DNA from: Acinetobacter calcoaceticus DSM 30006 = CIP 81.8
GTDB lineage: Bacteria; Pseudomonadota; Gammaproteobacteria; Pseudomonadales; Moraxellaceae
DNA length: 64,000 nt
Direction of reading: 5' to 3'
Assembly: GCF_000368965.1 (NCBI RefSeq)
Contig: NZ_KB849780.1
Location: forward strand, 2,238,784 to 2,302,783
Notes under the pieces: model-generated
Seen by the model: the letters and a program-made list of their open reading frames with translations, nothing else
The model's database searches: none
Told to the model about the DNA's origin: nothing
Position numbers and translations under genes: made by a program
Shown here: one piece after another, positions 1 through 9,063 of the stretch
Layout: each line of letters starts with the position of its first letter
How positions within the stretch are numbered: the first letter of the stretch is position 1

Positions 1-404
1 GCAGGCTTAATAATTTCTGTATTGTTTTTATCCAGATATTTTAAATCAGCACCATCCAAACCCATTTTTTGAATATTTAAAGTTCCTTGTACACCTTTAA
101 ACACTAGCCAAAGTTTATTACCACTATCGCTATTTTCAGCCCAACCACTTGGCTTAGTCGCATCTGCCTGTACAAACCGTTTATTAATTGCCAAACCGAT
201 ATGACAGAACTCTACGTTCTCACAGACACCGCCACTACCATTATCAAATACACCGCTGGCCGTCTGGTTTAAATTAAGTATTAAAGATAAATCAGCACCA
301 GCTTGGCCATTTATGGCCTGTAATGCTTCATTATCTAAAGTTTGCAGCTCCGCATGAGTAACTGTTGCGCAAAGAGCAAGGATCAAAATACTTAATTTTT
401 TCAT
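1..404 (-). CDS. Exported protein, 5' part only (third gene of a secreted-protein operon)
   Basis: The reading frame is open from an ATG at 404 to the window edge (134 codons), so the C-terminus is missing. It starts with a cleavable signal peptide (MKKLSILILALCATVTHA), followed by the motif LQTLDNEALQAINGQAGADL. This resembles the motif after the signal peptide in the two genes upstream. The start is supported by a GAGGA ribosome binding site and lies 15 bases after the stop of the preceding gene, so the three genes look like one operon. The mature part has two cysteines near residue 72 that could form a disulfide. I suspect a member of the Acinetobacter Fil-like or DUF6160-like exported proteins, but I cannot confirm the family. 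Confidence 0.75.
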   Translation of the reverse strand, partial: MKKLSILILALCATVTHAELQTLDNEALQAINGQAGADLSLILNLNQTASGVFDNGSGGVCENVEFCHIGLAINKRFVQADATKPSGWAENSDSGNKLWLVFKGVQGTLNIQKMGLDGADLKYLDKNNTEIIKP

Positions 405-419
405 ATCATTATCCTCCTC

Positions 420-2462
420 TTATAAGCCTTTAGTTGTCAGTTTCAAATGTTGGATTAATACACCATCAATTACAGCTGAACCCATGTTATTAGTAATGGC
501 TGAGCTAATTTGTGCCCCAGATAGCTTATAGGTATTTAAATCTGCATTTGGCGTAGTCGTGTACCAACGTCCACCCTCATAACGAGCATCGGGTAAGGGC
601 GTACCATTAGGCACGGTGTACTGAGCTCCATTCCCCGCATCGGCTAAGGTATAACCAGTATTATTTACTGTCGGATTATAATAAGAGGTATTGTCGATAC
701 TAGCCCAGTTAGCACCTTGAGAATCAAATTTTAAACCTGAGCCCGCATTTCCAGTCCAACCCGTTGCTGTACGGTACTGCCATGTATCATAACAAGTACT
801 TAAGTTCAAAAATCCGCAACTATAACTACCTGCACGACGCTCCTGATTTTGCAATTGGTAGAAGTTTTTAGTTTGCGTTATCGCCGCCACAGTGCCCGTA
901 GGTAATTTACCAAATGAAATACCGACCGCATCTTGTGTACTGTTCCCTTTAAATGCCTCTAAAGTATTATTCGTTGCATTATAAACTGTGGAACCAATTG
1001 AGATACTGCTGTGTGTTGCACTAGAACCTTGGTAAGTTTTACCACCTAATGTTACATTCGTACCACATTGGTAAATATTACAAGTAGAACCTAAATAGCT
1101 AGTATCTGCACCACTATAATCTGTATAAATTTTCTTATAAATTTCTGGTTTATTCGGAATACGAGCAAGTTCTAAACTAAAGTTTTTACCATCTGAGCTT
1201 AAAACGAGTGGTTGATATAAAGACCCTAACACAAGGTTAATGTTTGGGTTATAGAGATATAAACCTTCATTCGCATCAAAAGTTGGAGCAAGCCCACCAT
1301 TAATTGCAGGTGTTACCAAATTACCTTGGGTAGTTCCAGATTCACGTGTACTCAAACGTAATACGTTATTCATAGCGCTATCAGTTGGCGCGGTCCATGA
1401 ACCTGTTGAAGTAACAGCCGTAGTCTGACTACGAACCCGATATAACCAGTCCGAGCTTGGAGAGTTATTACTTGGTGCACCAGTATATTGGGTGCTATAG
1501 CGATTTACCCATGGCCCTACTGTAGATGTTGGGGTATTTGAAGTAATTGTTGCTCTTAAATTAGAGGCATCACCACTGTTTAAACGAAAAACTCCTGCTA
1601 AACCCAAAGTATCGTTATAAAAAGGACTCATTCCACCAGCAGATGTTGCGCCACCTAATGTTTGGAAAAGCTGTAAACGACTGCCATTTAAGCTAAAGTT
1701 ATTCCAAACACCTTGTAAACGAAGACGGTTTGCACGGCTTGCATCAATACTTGTACCAATCAAGCCATTCGAGTCGCCATAATTAAATTGGTCTGCTGCA
1801 CCATTTATTTTATTTGGATTTCGGACAAAAATATCTGACCATAAACCTAATTTCAGCTTATAAGCATCTATACCGGCAGAGTCCTTCGTTCCAACCTCAT
1901 ATAAAGGGGCTTCCAAAGCTAAATAGGTTACTTGGCAAGATGGGTCACTCGCACCACTACAAGTAGCCGCACTGAAATTAGGTACTGAGTTTTCTGTCGC
2001 AACTTTAAATATCCACGGGTTAACCGCAGTACCCCAACTCGAAATTGCAGCAGCTGCGTCAGTAGAAGCGATACGGCTATTCGTATCATTATCGGATTTG
2101 GAAAGCGCTAAACCATAAAGAAAAATATCAGCTTTACCAACTGCACGGTCACCCGAATCAATCGAGCCATTTTTATTGGTATCTGCCGCGGTCATACTTA
2201 AAGGACCGACAGGAACATAATTGATATAACCTGTGTCTTTAGTACGATCAGTTAATATCTGACTTGAGGTTTCATTAGCACCTGCGCCACGAAATACCAT
2301 ATAAGTATTCTGTGGCAAGATAGCAATACCCTCACCTGTAGTTTCACTTAAGCCCGCATCAGAAAGTTCTTCGAGTGCGAAACTAGCTTGGCTTATACAA
2401 AGCCCGATTAAACTTGCCAAAACGGTTTTTTGAAACCTTACCGTATAATTAAGTGTAGTCAT
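420..2462 (-). CDS. Large exported protein, possibly FilB-like
   Basis: This 680-residue protein has an N-terminal signal peptide (hydrophobic stretch about residues 12-29, ending ASFA) and then the motif LEELSDAGLSETTGEGIAIL, related to that of both neighbours. The rest is rich in Ser, Thr, Asn, Gly and Tyr, with few charged residues. It has several closely spaced cysteine pairs, as expected of an exported beta-rich outer-membrane or surface protein. An AGGAAGGT ribosome binding site precedes the ATG. The upstream gene ends about 230 bases away and the next gene starts 15 bases downstream. The N-terminal motif and order recall the Acinetobacter Fil (putative pilus) proteins, but identity with FilB is a guess and no function is assigned. 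Confidence 0.75.
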   Translation of the reverse strand: MTTLNYTVRFQKTVLASLIGLCISQASFALEELSDAGLSETTGEGIAILPQNTYMVFRGAGANETSSQILTDRTKDTGYINYVPVGPLSMTAADTNKNGSIDSGDRAVGKADIFLYGLALSKSDNDTNSRIASTDAAAAISSWGTAVNPWIFKVATENSVPNFSAATCSGASDPSCQVTYLALEAPLYEVGTKDSAGIDAYKLKLGLWSDIFVRNPNKINGAADQFNYGDSNGLIGTSIDASRANRLRLQGVWNNFSLNGSRLQLFQTLGGATSAGGMSPFYNDTLGLAGVFRLNSGDASNLRATITSNTPTSTVGPWVNRYSTQYTGAPSNNSPSSDWLYRVRSQTTAVTSTGSWTAPTDSAMNNVLRLSTRESGTTQGNLVTPAINGGLAPTFDANEGLYLYNPNINLVLGSLYQPLVLSSDGKNFSLELARIPNKPEIYKKIYTDYSGADTSYLGSTCNIYQCGTNVTLGGKTYQGSSATHSSISIGSTVYNATNNTLEAFKGNSTQDAVGISFGKLPTGTVAAITQTKNFYQLQNQERRAGSYSCGFLNLSTCYDTWQYRTATGWTGNAGSGLKFDSQGANWASIDNTSYYNPTVNNTGYTLADAGNGAQYTVPNGTPLPDARYEGGRWYTTTPNADLNTYKLSGAQISSAITNNMGSAVIDGVLIQHLKLTTKGL

Positions 2463-2693
2463 CTTGACCTTCCTGTTTTATACGATGCCGCGCACCATAT
2501 TTATTTTTCTTTAACAATCCTTGATGCCAGGTGAATCTATCCTTTTCACCTTAGACAAAGAGGCAAATCTAAAAGATATTGCCAACCTTTCCACATTTCT
2601 ATTATGCGGAATATTTGCACAAATGCAAAAAAAAGCATGTAAAAAATTACTTTTCCGATGAATGTAAAGCAGCCTAATCTACTTTCTCGGAAT

Positions 2694-4169
2694 TTAACAA
2701 AAAGTTAAACCTGAACCATGGCAGTTTGGCTTAAAGTTTTGGTTAGTTAACTGCAAGTTGCTTAAATTTAATGTAAGCGGACTATTTTTCAAATCAACTG
2801 TACCAATATTTACATCTAGATCACCCAGCTTTAATAATCCTCCTAAATCAGAAGTTTGTGCTGGGTTAGCTTGTAAATAGGCAGAAACAGCCGTCGAAAT
2901 TTGCGGAAATAGTGGTGAAATATCAATTGCATCTTGCGGAATAATGTTACCAACATTAACTGGATTTGCAAAAGACATCCACCAACCCTTTTGAGCTACG
3001 TCATCTGCTTTAGCACCTGGCCATTGAAGCATTTGATTTTGTAGAGCAAGGTACATTGGTGAGTTAATTGGTAAATTATGAATAAGGCCCAATGACTGGG
3101 TTAAATTTAAATTTGCAGTAATATTTGAAATTGTACCATTCATATATACGTTAGAGAATTTAGAACCTTGGCCTGCAATGAGACATGCTAATACACTACA
3201 GCTTGTTACTGTGGCTTCAACTTTACCACCCTGAGTATAAATACCTGTTGGTTCAGGATAAGCTGGGTCGTGTGGACCTGCTGCATTATATTGCACCGTA
3301 CCATCTACTGGGTATGAACTACTATGTCCTACATAAATATTAGGGACTTTCACAGGAGCAGATAAAACTTTGGAGCTAACTCTGTTGCCATTGACCTGAA
3401 TGGGGGCAATTTCAAAATAGTTATTTTGAATGCCTGGAATATTAAATCCACCATCTGAAGTAACAAAACTTACCTCAGCGGCCCCTCCTAAACCCAAAGC
3501 CTGTAAACGACCTGTAACTGCATTTGTTCCATATAAATTGTCCCGCGTAGCAGAAGTTGTCGCATAACCCTTAATTAAACCACTGCTATCAGATTGAACC
3601 TGCATATAACCAGAAATCGAGTTAATGCCATTTGGCCTAGTTGTATTTTCAGTACCTGCTGTAAGCAAGCCGATAAATTTTTCAGCACTTAATCTTAAAC
3701 CGGCGACTTCACGGGTTGATGCAGAATTAGGGTTTTTAATTGCAAACTCTATAAACGGGTTTGTTAAAACAGCAGAAGACGAAGCACGCTCTTCACTAGA
3801 CATCGCCAAAGGATTACCATTCGTATCGAACTTTTGACCACTTAAGCTTAGATTATCAATATCAATATCACAGCCACCAGCACCATTAACACCACCACAA
3901 CCTAACTGTAATTTACGGATATTGGTATTAATTTCTAATTCAGCTTCCATACCTAATTTATAGAAACCGATATTACTACTGTTGTCGCGTAGTTTTTCCA
4001 AATTTGCAGAATCCGTAGGCGCAATATAAGACATACTCATTAAAGCTTGGCCACGAGTTGCGGATAGTTCCGAATCTGACATAGGGACTAATGTAGACGC
4101 AGCATACGCTGAAGAAAAGCATAAGCTTCCAAGCGCTATCGCTACATGAAGAGACGTAAACTGTCGCAT
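2694..4169 (-). CDS. Exported protein, possibly FilA-like
   Basis: I start this 491-residue protein at 4169 rather than at an ATG 27 bases upstream. The inner ATG has a GGAGG site seven bases before it, and the protein then begins directly with a signal peptide (about residues 1-24, ending SAYA). The motif after the signal (VPMSDSELSATRGQALMSMS) matches the pattern in the two following genes. It has a cysteine- and glycine-rich stretch around residue 90 and a C-terminal part with many short Leu/Asn-rich beta-like segments. It looks like the first gene of an exported-protein operon running to the left edge. Fil-like is a tentative label only. Confidence 0.75.
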   Translation of the reverse strand: MRQFTSLHVAIALGSLCFSSAYAASTLVPMSDSELSATRGQALMSMSYIAPTDSANLEKLRDNSSNIGFYKLGMEAELEINTNIRKLQLGCGGVNGAGGCDIDIDNLSLSGQKFDTNGNPLAMSSEERASSSAVLTNPFIEFAIKNPNSASTREVAGLRLSAEKFIGLLTAGTENTTRPNGINSISGYMQVQSDSSGLIKGYATTSATRDNLYGTNAVTGRLQALGLGGAAEVSFVTSDGGFNIPGIQNNYFEIAPIQVNGNRVSSKVLSAPVKVPNIYVGHSSSYPVDGTVQYNAAGPHDPAYPEPTGIYTQGGKVEATVTSCSVLACLIAGQGSKFSNVYMNGTISNITANLNLTQSLGLIHNLPINSPMYLALQNQMLQWPGAKADDVAQKGWWMSFANPVNVGNIIPQDAIDISPLFPQISTAVSAYLQANPAQTSDLGGLLKLGDLDVNIGTVDLKNSPLTLNLSNLQLTNQNFKPNCHGSGLTFC

Positions 4170-4404
4170 GGCCGACCTCCGTATCCTTGGGGGCATAATC
4201 CTGTTTAATTTCTTTTTATTTGGCTTATCTGAATTTGATAGTGTTTAACTAATATCAAAAAAGCCTATATCAAGCATATTTGCTTTTAAATTCTGTGATA
4301 CAGAACAAAAAACAAATCAATTATTGATCATATTATATTATTTTTTACAAAAGAAAACTGTCATTTATCACTATTCCGATAAACGTACCTCATGTAAATT
4401 TTAT

Positions 4405-4433
4405 TCATAAAATTGGGCCACCTAAGCGACCCA
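4405..4433 (-). terminator. Likely intrinsic terminator after dcd
   Basis: An 8-bp stem (two G-U pairs) with a TTAG loop lies just downstream of the dcd stop on the minus strand, followed by AATTTTAT. It separates dcd from the exported-protein operon. Confidence 0.55.
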
Positions 4434-4465
4434 TTATTTTAAAACTCTTCTTTATCTAAGAAAAA

Positions 4466-5035
4466 TTATGTTTTCGGAAGTGTAACGCCTGTCTGACCTT
4501 GGTATTTACCACCACGGTCTTTATAAGATGTTTCACATACTTCATCACTTTCAAAGAATAGCATTTGTGCTACACCTTCCCCTGCATAAATACGTGCAGG
4601 TAAATTAGTAGTGTTTGAAAATTCTAAAGTTACGTGGCCTTCCCATTCAGGTTCTAACGGAGTCACATTTACAATAATACCGCAACGAGCATAAGTCGAC
4701 TTGCCTAAGCATACTGTCAACACATTACGAGGAATACGGAAATATTCAATTGTACGTGCTAGAGCAAATGAGTTTGGCGGAATAATACAAACATCAGACT
4801 CAATATCGATAAAGCTTTTGTCATCAAAATTCTTTGGATCGACAATTGCAGAATGTACGTTAGTAAAAACCTTAAATTCACGGGCACAGCGTACATCATA
4901 GCCATAGCTAGAGACCCCATAGGAAATCAACTTTTCACCATTTTCATCAAAACGGACTTGATTCTCTGCATAAGGTTCAATCATGCCGTGTTTTTCGCTC
5001 ATCTCGCGAATCCAACGATCAGACTTAATAGCCAT
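4466..5035 (-). CDS. dcd: dCTP deaminase
   Basis: Deaminates dCTP to dUTP in the cytoplasm, feeding dUMP and thus dTTP synthesis. The 189-residue length from the start at 5035 is the normal family length; an earlier in-frame ATG would add five residues not usual in the family. Family motifs are clear: MAIKSDRWI at the N-terminus, the GKSTYARCG segment near residue 110, the catalytic region [18 protein letters not shown] near residues 128-145, and the C-terminal lid [14 protein letters not shown]. It stands alone, with a terminator behind it and weak ribosome-binding sequence in front. Confidence 0.97.
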   Translation of the reverse strand: MAIKSDRWIREMSEKHGMIEPYAENQVRFDENGEKLISYGVSSYGYDVRCAREFKVFTNVHSAIVDPKNFDDKSFIDIESDVCIIPPNSFALARTIEYFRIPRNVLTVCLGKSTYARCGIIVNVTPLEPEWEGHVTLEFSNTTNLPARIYAGEGVAQMLFFESDEVCETSYKDRGGKYQGQTGVTLPKT

Positions 5036-5149
5036 GTATTTTCTATCCAAAAGGTAATTTCATTGATTTCGACGTACTTTAACTTAAAAAAGCAATTATG
5101 AAAACAACGCAAAGCTACTCAAACAAATAAGAATAGCTCAGCGGTACCT

Positions 5150-5743
5150 TTAAAGGCTCAGTAAAGCAGAATAGCTAATAGGAATTGAAAAGCTGACTAA
5201 AACGAGTGAAGCTGTTTTTTGCAAATTAGTCTGATTTAGCCATGCAACTTTCTTAGAAGCTAAAAGTGATCCTAAGAAAATCCAGAATAAGGCAATTGGC
5301 GTAATAAGCGCTAAGTAAGCCATCATATGAATTAAATAAATGTGAAAATCACTCCACGCAGCTACCGGAAAAATTGCGGAAGCAAAGAGTAAGGCTTTGG
5401 GATTCAATAAGGTTGCACAAAATAATTCACGAGTACGGATCGTAGGCTGATTTAATTCAACTTCTTGATTTGCCGTATGCCATAACTTAATGGCTAAGAA
5501 AATAATATAGCAAGCACTCAACAGCTTAAGAATAGGCGGTAGCAATGGCAATGTGGTTGACACTTTCCCAATCAGCATTCCCCATGCAGAAATAGAGATC
5601 ACGTAACCCAAAACTTCTGCTGGAATAAGTTTTACTGACTTCCGTAGTCCTACTTGTACGCCTGAAGAAGCGAGTAAAGTGTTAGTCGGACCAGGTGTAA
5701 GTAAAATTGTGGCTACTAAGCCAATAAAAAGCCATGAAATCAT
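5150..5743 (-). CDS. LysE/RhtB-family amino-acid exporter
   Basis: The 197-residue protein has about six hydrophobic segments and the N-terminal family signature LLTPGPTNTLLASSG. In this family the signature is followed by a Gly-rich second helix, and here a V-L-G-Y-V segment occupies that place. LysE/RhtB proteins are inner-membrane exporters of amino acids or related compounds; the substrate here cannot be read from sequence. It is shorter than the usual 205-210 residues at the C-terminus but looks intact. It is monocistronic, with dcd in the same direction 115 bases downstream. Confidence 0.88.
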   Translation of the reverse strand: MISWLFIGLVATILLTPGPTNTLLASSGVQVGLRKSVKLIPAEVLGYVISISAWGMLIGKVSTTLPLLPPILKLLSACYIIFLAIKLWHTANQEVELNQPTIRTRELFCATLLNPKALLFASAIFPVAAWSDFHIYLIHMMAYLALITPIALFWIFLGSLLASKKVAWLNQTNLQKTASLVLVSFSIPISYSALLSL

Positions 5744-6107
5744 TGAATGACCTCATAATATAGTCATCTCAGATTAATAGATATCCTGTCACATGGCAAA
5801 AGGTAATTGTAAGACAAAATTTTTAAAATCATTTTAAAAATTAAAATAAAAACATTAAAAACAAATACTTATTCAATTACCACAAAAAAGTGATAAAGAA
5901 AACTTTACGGTCAGTTGTTATGCTTTTCAAATAATTTCGTACTTAAATAACATAAGTATTTTTATTTTAAGTCTATTTTTCCATCAAAAGCCTTTATAAT
6001 AAAAAATATATAGTGATGGTAAGTTTAAATTTTAAGCTTTTAATAAGTTTCAATTCATATATTGTTTCTGATTTTTTTTATTTACAGCACCGCGCTCTAC
6101 TACCTTA
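5744..6107. other. AT-rich intergenic region between divergent genes
   Basis: This 364-base stretch separates the minus-strand LysE-type gene from the plus-strand DUF2062 gene. It must hold both promoters. A perfect TATAAT lies at 5995-6000 on the plus strand, but no good -35 element sits at the right distance. I see no gene, repeat or strong hairpin in it. Confidence 0.5.
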
Positions 6108-6677
6108 ATGATTATGGCAAAGCACTTTTTTCAATCTTGGCTTCCCTCACCCGAGAAAGTTTCAAACATGAAATTTCTAAGGATTTTTGGTAAAAAGACC
6201 CTTAATCCTGTGCTTTGGTATGTCAATCGAAAATCAATTACCCGAGCTGTTTTTGTTGGAACCTTTTTTGGTTTACTGCCTATCCCTTTTCACAGTGTAT
6301 TTATTGTGATGGCAGTCTTACTATTTGAAGTAAATCTACCAATTAGCTTAATGCTGGCTTGGCTAAGTAATCCTCTTACTTTAGTTCCTATTCTATATAT
6401 TGGGTTTTGGTTTGGTGCGCATATTTTTCATGTGCATATGATCAACAAAGAAATGCTGCTGGGTGTATTGCACCAGATTTCCCGTTGGATTACTCATTTC
6501 GGCCATGGGCACATTGATTTTAGTCTTGCGAAAATTTTGATGACAGGTCTTGTTGTAGAAGCTTTCGTATTTGCCGTCATTTTATATTTATCTACAGAAA
6601 TTTTCTGGCGTTGGATGGTCATTAAAAACTGGAAAAGTAGACATCGCCATAAAAAGCAAGAAGAAGAAGTTTTATAA
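6108..6677 (+). CDS. DUF2062 family inner-membrane protein
   Basis: The 189-residue protein shows the DUF2062 pattern: a charged N-terminus, then GTFFGLLPIPFHSVF (about residues 61-75), a hydrophobic hairpin, and WLSNPLTLVPILYIGFWFG (about residues 93-111), with a third membrane segment near residues 150-165. The C-terminus is basic and rich in Lys and His. DUF2062 proteins are integral membrane proteins of unknown function. The start could be the second ATG two codons later; neither has a clear ribosome binding site. It stands alone on the plus strand between two minus-strand genes. Confidence 0.88.
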   Translation: MIMAKHFFQSWLPSPEKVSNMKFLRIFGKKTLNPVLWYVNRKSITRAVFVGTFFGLLPIPFHSVFIVMAVLLFEVNLPISLMLAWLSNPLTLVPILYIGFWFGAHIFHVHMINKEMLLGVLHQISRWITHFGHGHIDFSLAKILMTGLVVEAFVFAVILYLSTEIFWRWMVIKNWKSRHRHKKQEEEVL

Positions 6678-6709
6678 AGACTCCGATCTTCTTGCTGAGT
6701 TTTAAATTA

Positions 6710-7582
6710 TTATTTTGGTAGTTTTGATTTCATATACTCTTCAGCCACATTGAGTACATACTCTTGGCAAGCCTCTCCTGTACCAGGGTCGTAAGCCCCG
6801 TTATTCGTAATATTATTAGATAAGATTCGAATTCCTAGAAAAGGAACATTCAACTGACTTGCAATTTGAGCCACAGATGCTGCTTCCATTTCCTCGACTG
6901 AAGTGCCATAACGTTGGTGGAAGAATTGAATACGATCAAGCTCATTATTCCAGACATCTGCTGAACCAATCGTTCCTTCAACCACCTCACCTTTATCATA
7001 ACGAACTTTATGTGCTGCCACTAATAACTCTTGGTCACCTTCAAATTTACGAATTGCGATAGGTTCTGGGTCAGACTCGTCTGTTGGCAAAACATCAAAA
7101 GCCTCAACCCATGTGAGTGAATTTGAACCACCACCAACTGGCTGCTTTGGTGTTCTAAATGCACCAATATTGGTTGCGTATTTTCCTAAGACAATATCGT
7201 AAACGTGTAGATCTGGATCGTGCCCGCCTGATGTTCCCTGATTAATAATTGCTATCGGTTTATAACGTTCAATGGCTAAAGCAGTTGCCGCAGCCGAGTT
7301 ACTCATACCCATACGGGTTTTAGAAATAATCATTGGATAACCATTATAGGTACCCTTCCAGAATGTCCACCCACCAATGGTTTCAACAGTCTTATTCTCT
7401 AATTTTGAAGCCATTCTTTCCGACTCAACAGGCAAAGCACCCTGAATAATAATCGGCTGTAATTTCTGTTTTTGCTCCTGAACTGTAGGTGTTTGTGAAA
7501 CAGAAGAGTCGTCATTATTGCATCCGACTAAAAATAAGGCGCTACATAAACTGATTACGCCAAAAGCACATTTAAATTGCAT
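6710..7582 (-). CDS. MTA/SAH-nucleosidase-like lipoprotein (PNP/UDP phosphorylase superfamily)
   Basis: A lipoprotein signal (hydrophobic core then LVGC, Cys 21) places this 290-residue protein outside the cytoplasm, probably in the periplasm. Residues 44-285 follow the nucleoside phosphorylase fold: QGALPVES at the start of the domain, the glycine-rich INQGTSGG near residues 105-113, and the purine-site region VEEMEAASVAQIA near residues 230-241. In MTA/SAH nucleosidase the base is protonated by an Asp in an S-D motif. Here the corresponding position reads S-N-N (Ser 255, Asn 256), so substrate or activity may differ. Nucleosidases of this type are normally cytosolic, which makes the lipid anchor unusual. 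It is not co-transcribed with apbC, because a terminator lies between them. Confidence 0.85.
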   Translation of the reverse strand: MQFKCAFGVISLCSALFLVGCNNDDSSVSQTPTVQEQKQKLQPIIIQGALPVESERMASKLENKTVETIGGWTFWKGTYNGYPMIISKTRMGMSNSAAATALAIERYKPIAIINQGTSGGHDPDLHVYDIVLGKYATNIGAFRTPKQPVGGGSNSLTWVEAFDVLPTDESDPEPIAIRKFEGDQELLVAAHKVRYDKGEVVEGTIGSADVWNNELDRIQFFHQRYGTSVEEMEAASVAQIASQLNVPFLGIRILSNNITNNGAYDPGTGEACQEYVLNVAEEYMKSKLPK

Positions 7583-7689
7583 TTTTTACCCTTTCTTTTT
7601 AAAAAGTGTAAAGTAGCAATCTATATGCCAATTTCAAGTTTAGCTTTGTTATTAATATTCAGTGGTTTAATTTTTTATTTTAACCAGAT

Positions 7690-7718
7690 AATAAAAAACC
7701 CGACTTGAAGTCGGGTTT
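7690..7718 (-). terminator. Intrinsic terminator of apbC
   Basis: A 9-bp perfect stem (AACCCGAC type) with a 5-base loop is followed on the minus strand by six T residues, directly after the apbC stop at 7726. Confidence 0.85.
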
Positions 7719-7725
7719 AAATAAA

Positions 7726-8916
7726 TCAAAAAATACGTTTGTCATCACGTGTACGTTGAGGAATTTTCTCAATCTGTTCCCACATAGCCTTAGCAATATC
7801 AATATAACTATCAGCGGCATCATCCATTGCTACAACACTAGGTTTACCCTGATCAGCATGCTCACGGATCTGAGCATTTAGAGGCAAACGGCCTAATAAT
7901 GGAATATGGTACTGTTCAGAGAGCTTGTCACCCCCGCCAATACCAAAAATTTGCTCCTCATGACCACAGTTAGAGCAAATATGGGTCGACATATTTTCAA
8001 CGACGCCTAATACAGGAATTCCAACTTTATTAAATAATTCGATACCCTTAGTAGCATCTAATAAGGCAACATTTTGTGGGGTAGTCACAATGATTGAACC
8101 AGTAACTGGGATACGCTGCGCAAGCGTGAGTTGAATATCACCAGTACCAGGTGGCATATCAATCATCAATACATCTAGATCAGGCCAAAGAGTTTGATTA
8201 AATAATTGCATTAAAGCACCCGTTGCCTTCGGTCCACGCCATGCAACAGGGGTGTTGTTATCACCAGTTAAATGTCCAATCGATAACACCGCCATGCCAT
8301 AAGCATCTAAAGGCACAAAATTTTCACTTTCAATAAGAGGGGTTTTGCCAGCATTGCCTAGCATTGTCGGAATACTTGGGCCATAGATATCGGCATCCAA
8401 CACTCCAACTTTAAGCCCCATTTTTTGCAAGGCAAGTGCTAAATTAACAGTAGTTGTCGATTTACCAACGCCACCCTTACCTGACGAAACTAAAATAACA
8501 TGCTTAATGCGAGGATGAAGTGGAACATCTCTTTGTTGCGGAGCTGCTTTTTGGATAGGCGGATTATTTGGATCTGGTTCTGCTTTAGGTGAAGCATCAA
8601 GCACAGGAGGTAGGTTTGAACTTTCTTGTGCAGGACGCTTTTGTTGAACCACATGTAGATTTAGTTCTTCAATACCACACTTTTCTAAAGCCCCAGCCAA
8701 ATCATCATGAATTTGCTGCAAGTGCTCTTTTTCATCAGGAAATGTATTAATGGTGAGTTGTAATACTCGACCTTGAACTTGAAGCTGACTAATGCGCTCT
8801 TTTAAAGCATCTTTTGAATGCGGTAGTAAATAATTTTGGAGTACCGTTTGGATTTCATCTTCTTTCACTTCTTGTGCGGGTGAAAAAACAGACTTTAATG
8901 AAGAAAGCCAAGACAT
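7726..8916 (-). CDS. apbC: Mrp/ApbC iron-sulfur cluster carrier ATPase
   Basis: Cytoplasmic P-loop ATPase that binds and delivers Fe-S clusters to target proteins. The 396-residue protein has an N-terminal FeS-assembly P (MIP18/DUF59-like) domain (about 1-95), a Pro-rich linker, then the ATPase domain. The deviant Walker A GKGGVGKST is near residue 147, and Walker B-like DMPPGTGD near residue 252. The cluster-binding pair CSNC is near residue 313. It is transcribed away from metG; mrp and metG are also neighbours in E. coli and other gammaproteobacteria. Here one extra gene lies between them. Confidence 0.96.
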   Translation of the reverse strand: MSWLSSLKSVFSPAQEVKEDEIQTVLQNYLLPHSKDALKERISQLQVQGRVLQLTINTFPDEKEHLQQIHDDLAGALEKCGIEELNLHVVQQKRPAQESSNLPPVLDASPKAEPDPNNPPIQKAAPQQRDVPLHPRIKHVILVSSGKGGVGKSTTTVNLALALQKMGLKVGVLDADIYGPSIPTMLGNAGKTPLIESENFVPLDAYGMAVLSIGHLTGDNNTPVAWRGPKATGALMQLFNQTLWPDLDVLMIDMPPGTGDIQLTLAQRIPVTGSIIVTTPQNVALLDATKGIELFNKVGIPVLGVVENMSTHICSNCGHEEQIFGIGGGDKLSEQYHIPLLGRLPLNAQIREHADQGKPSVVAMDDAADSYIDIAKAMWEQIEKIPQRTRDDKRIF

Positions 8917-9063
8917 ATTGTTTACTCCAAAAACAGATCATTACAGCTTAATGGAGATAGTGTAACAGTATTGATCCGCACTCGCTCACCTAAGGATGAA
9001 GAATTGCTAATTTTCAAGCTTCCATCTTTTAGGTAAGGAGTGCAGATTTTAGTTTAAATAAAC

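Noticed and set aside
1..4169. Firm naming of the three genes as filA, filB and filC
   Set aside because: The N-terminal motif and order are suggestive, but I could not confirm identity or synteny, so symbols were left empty.
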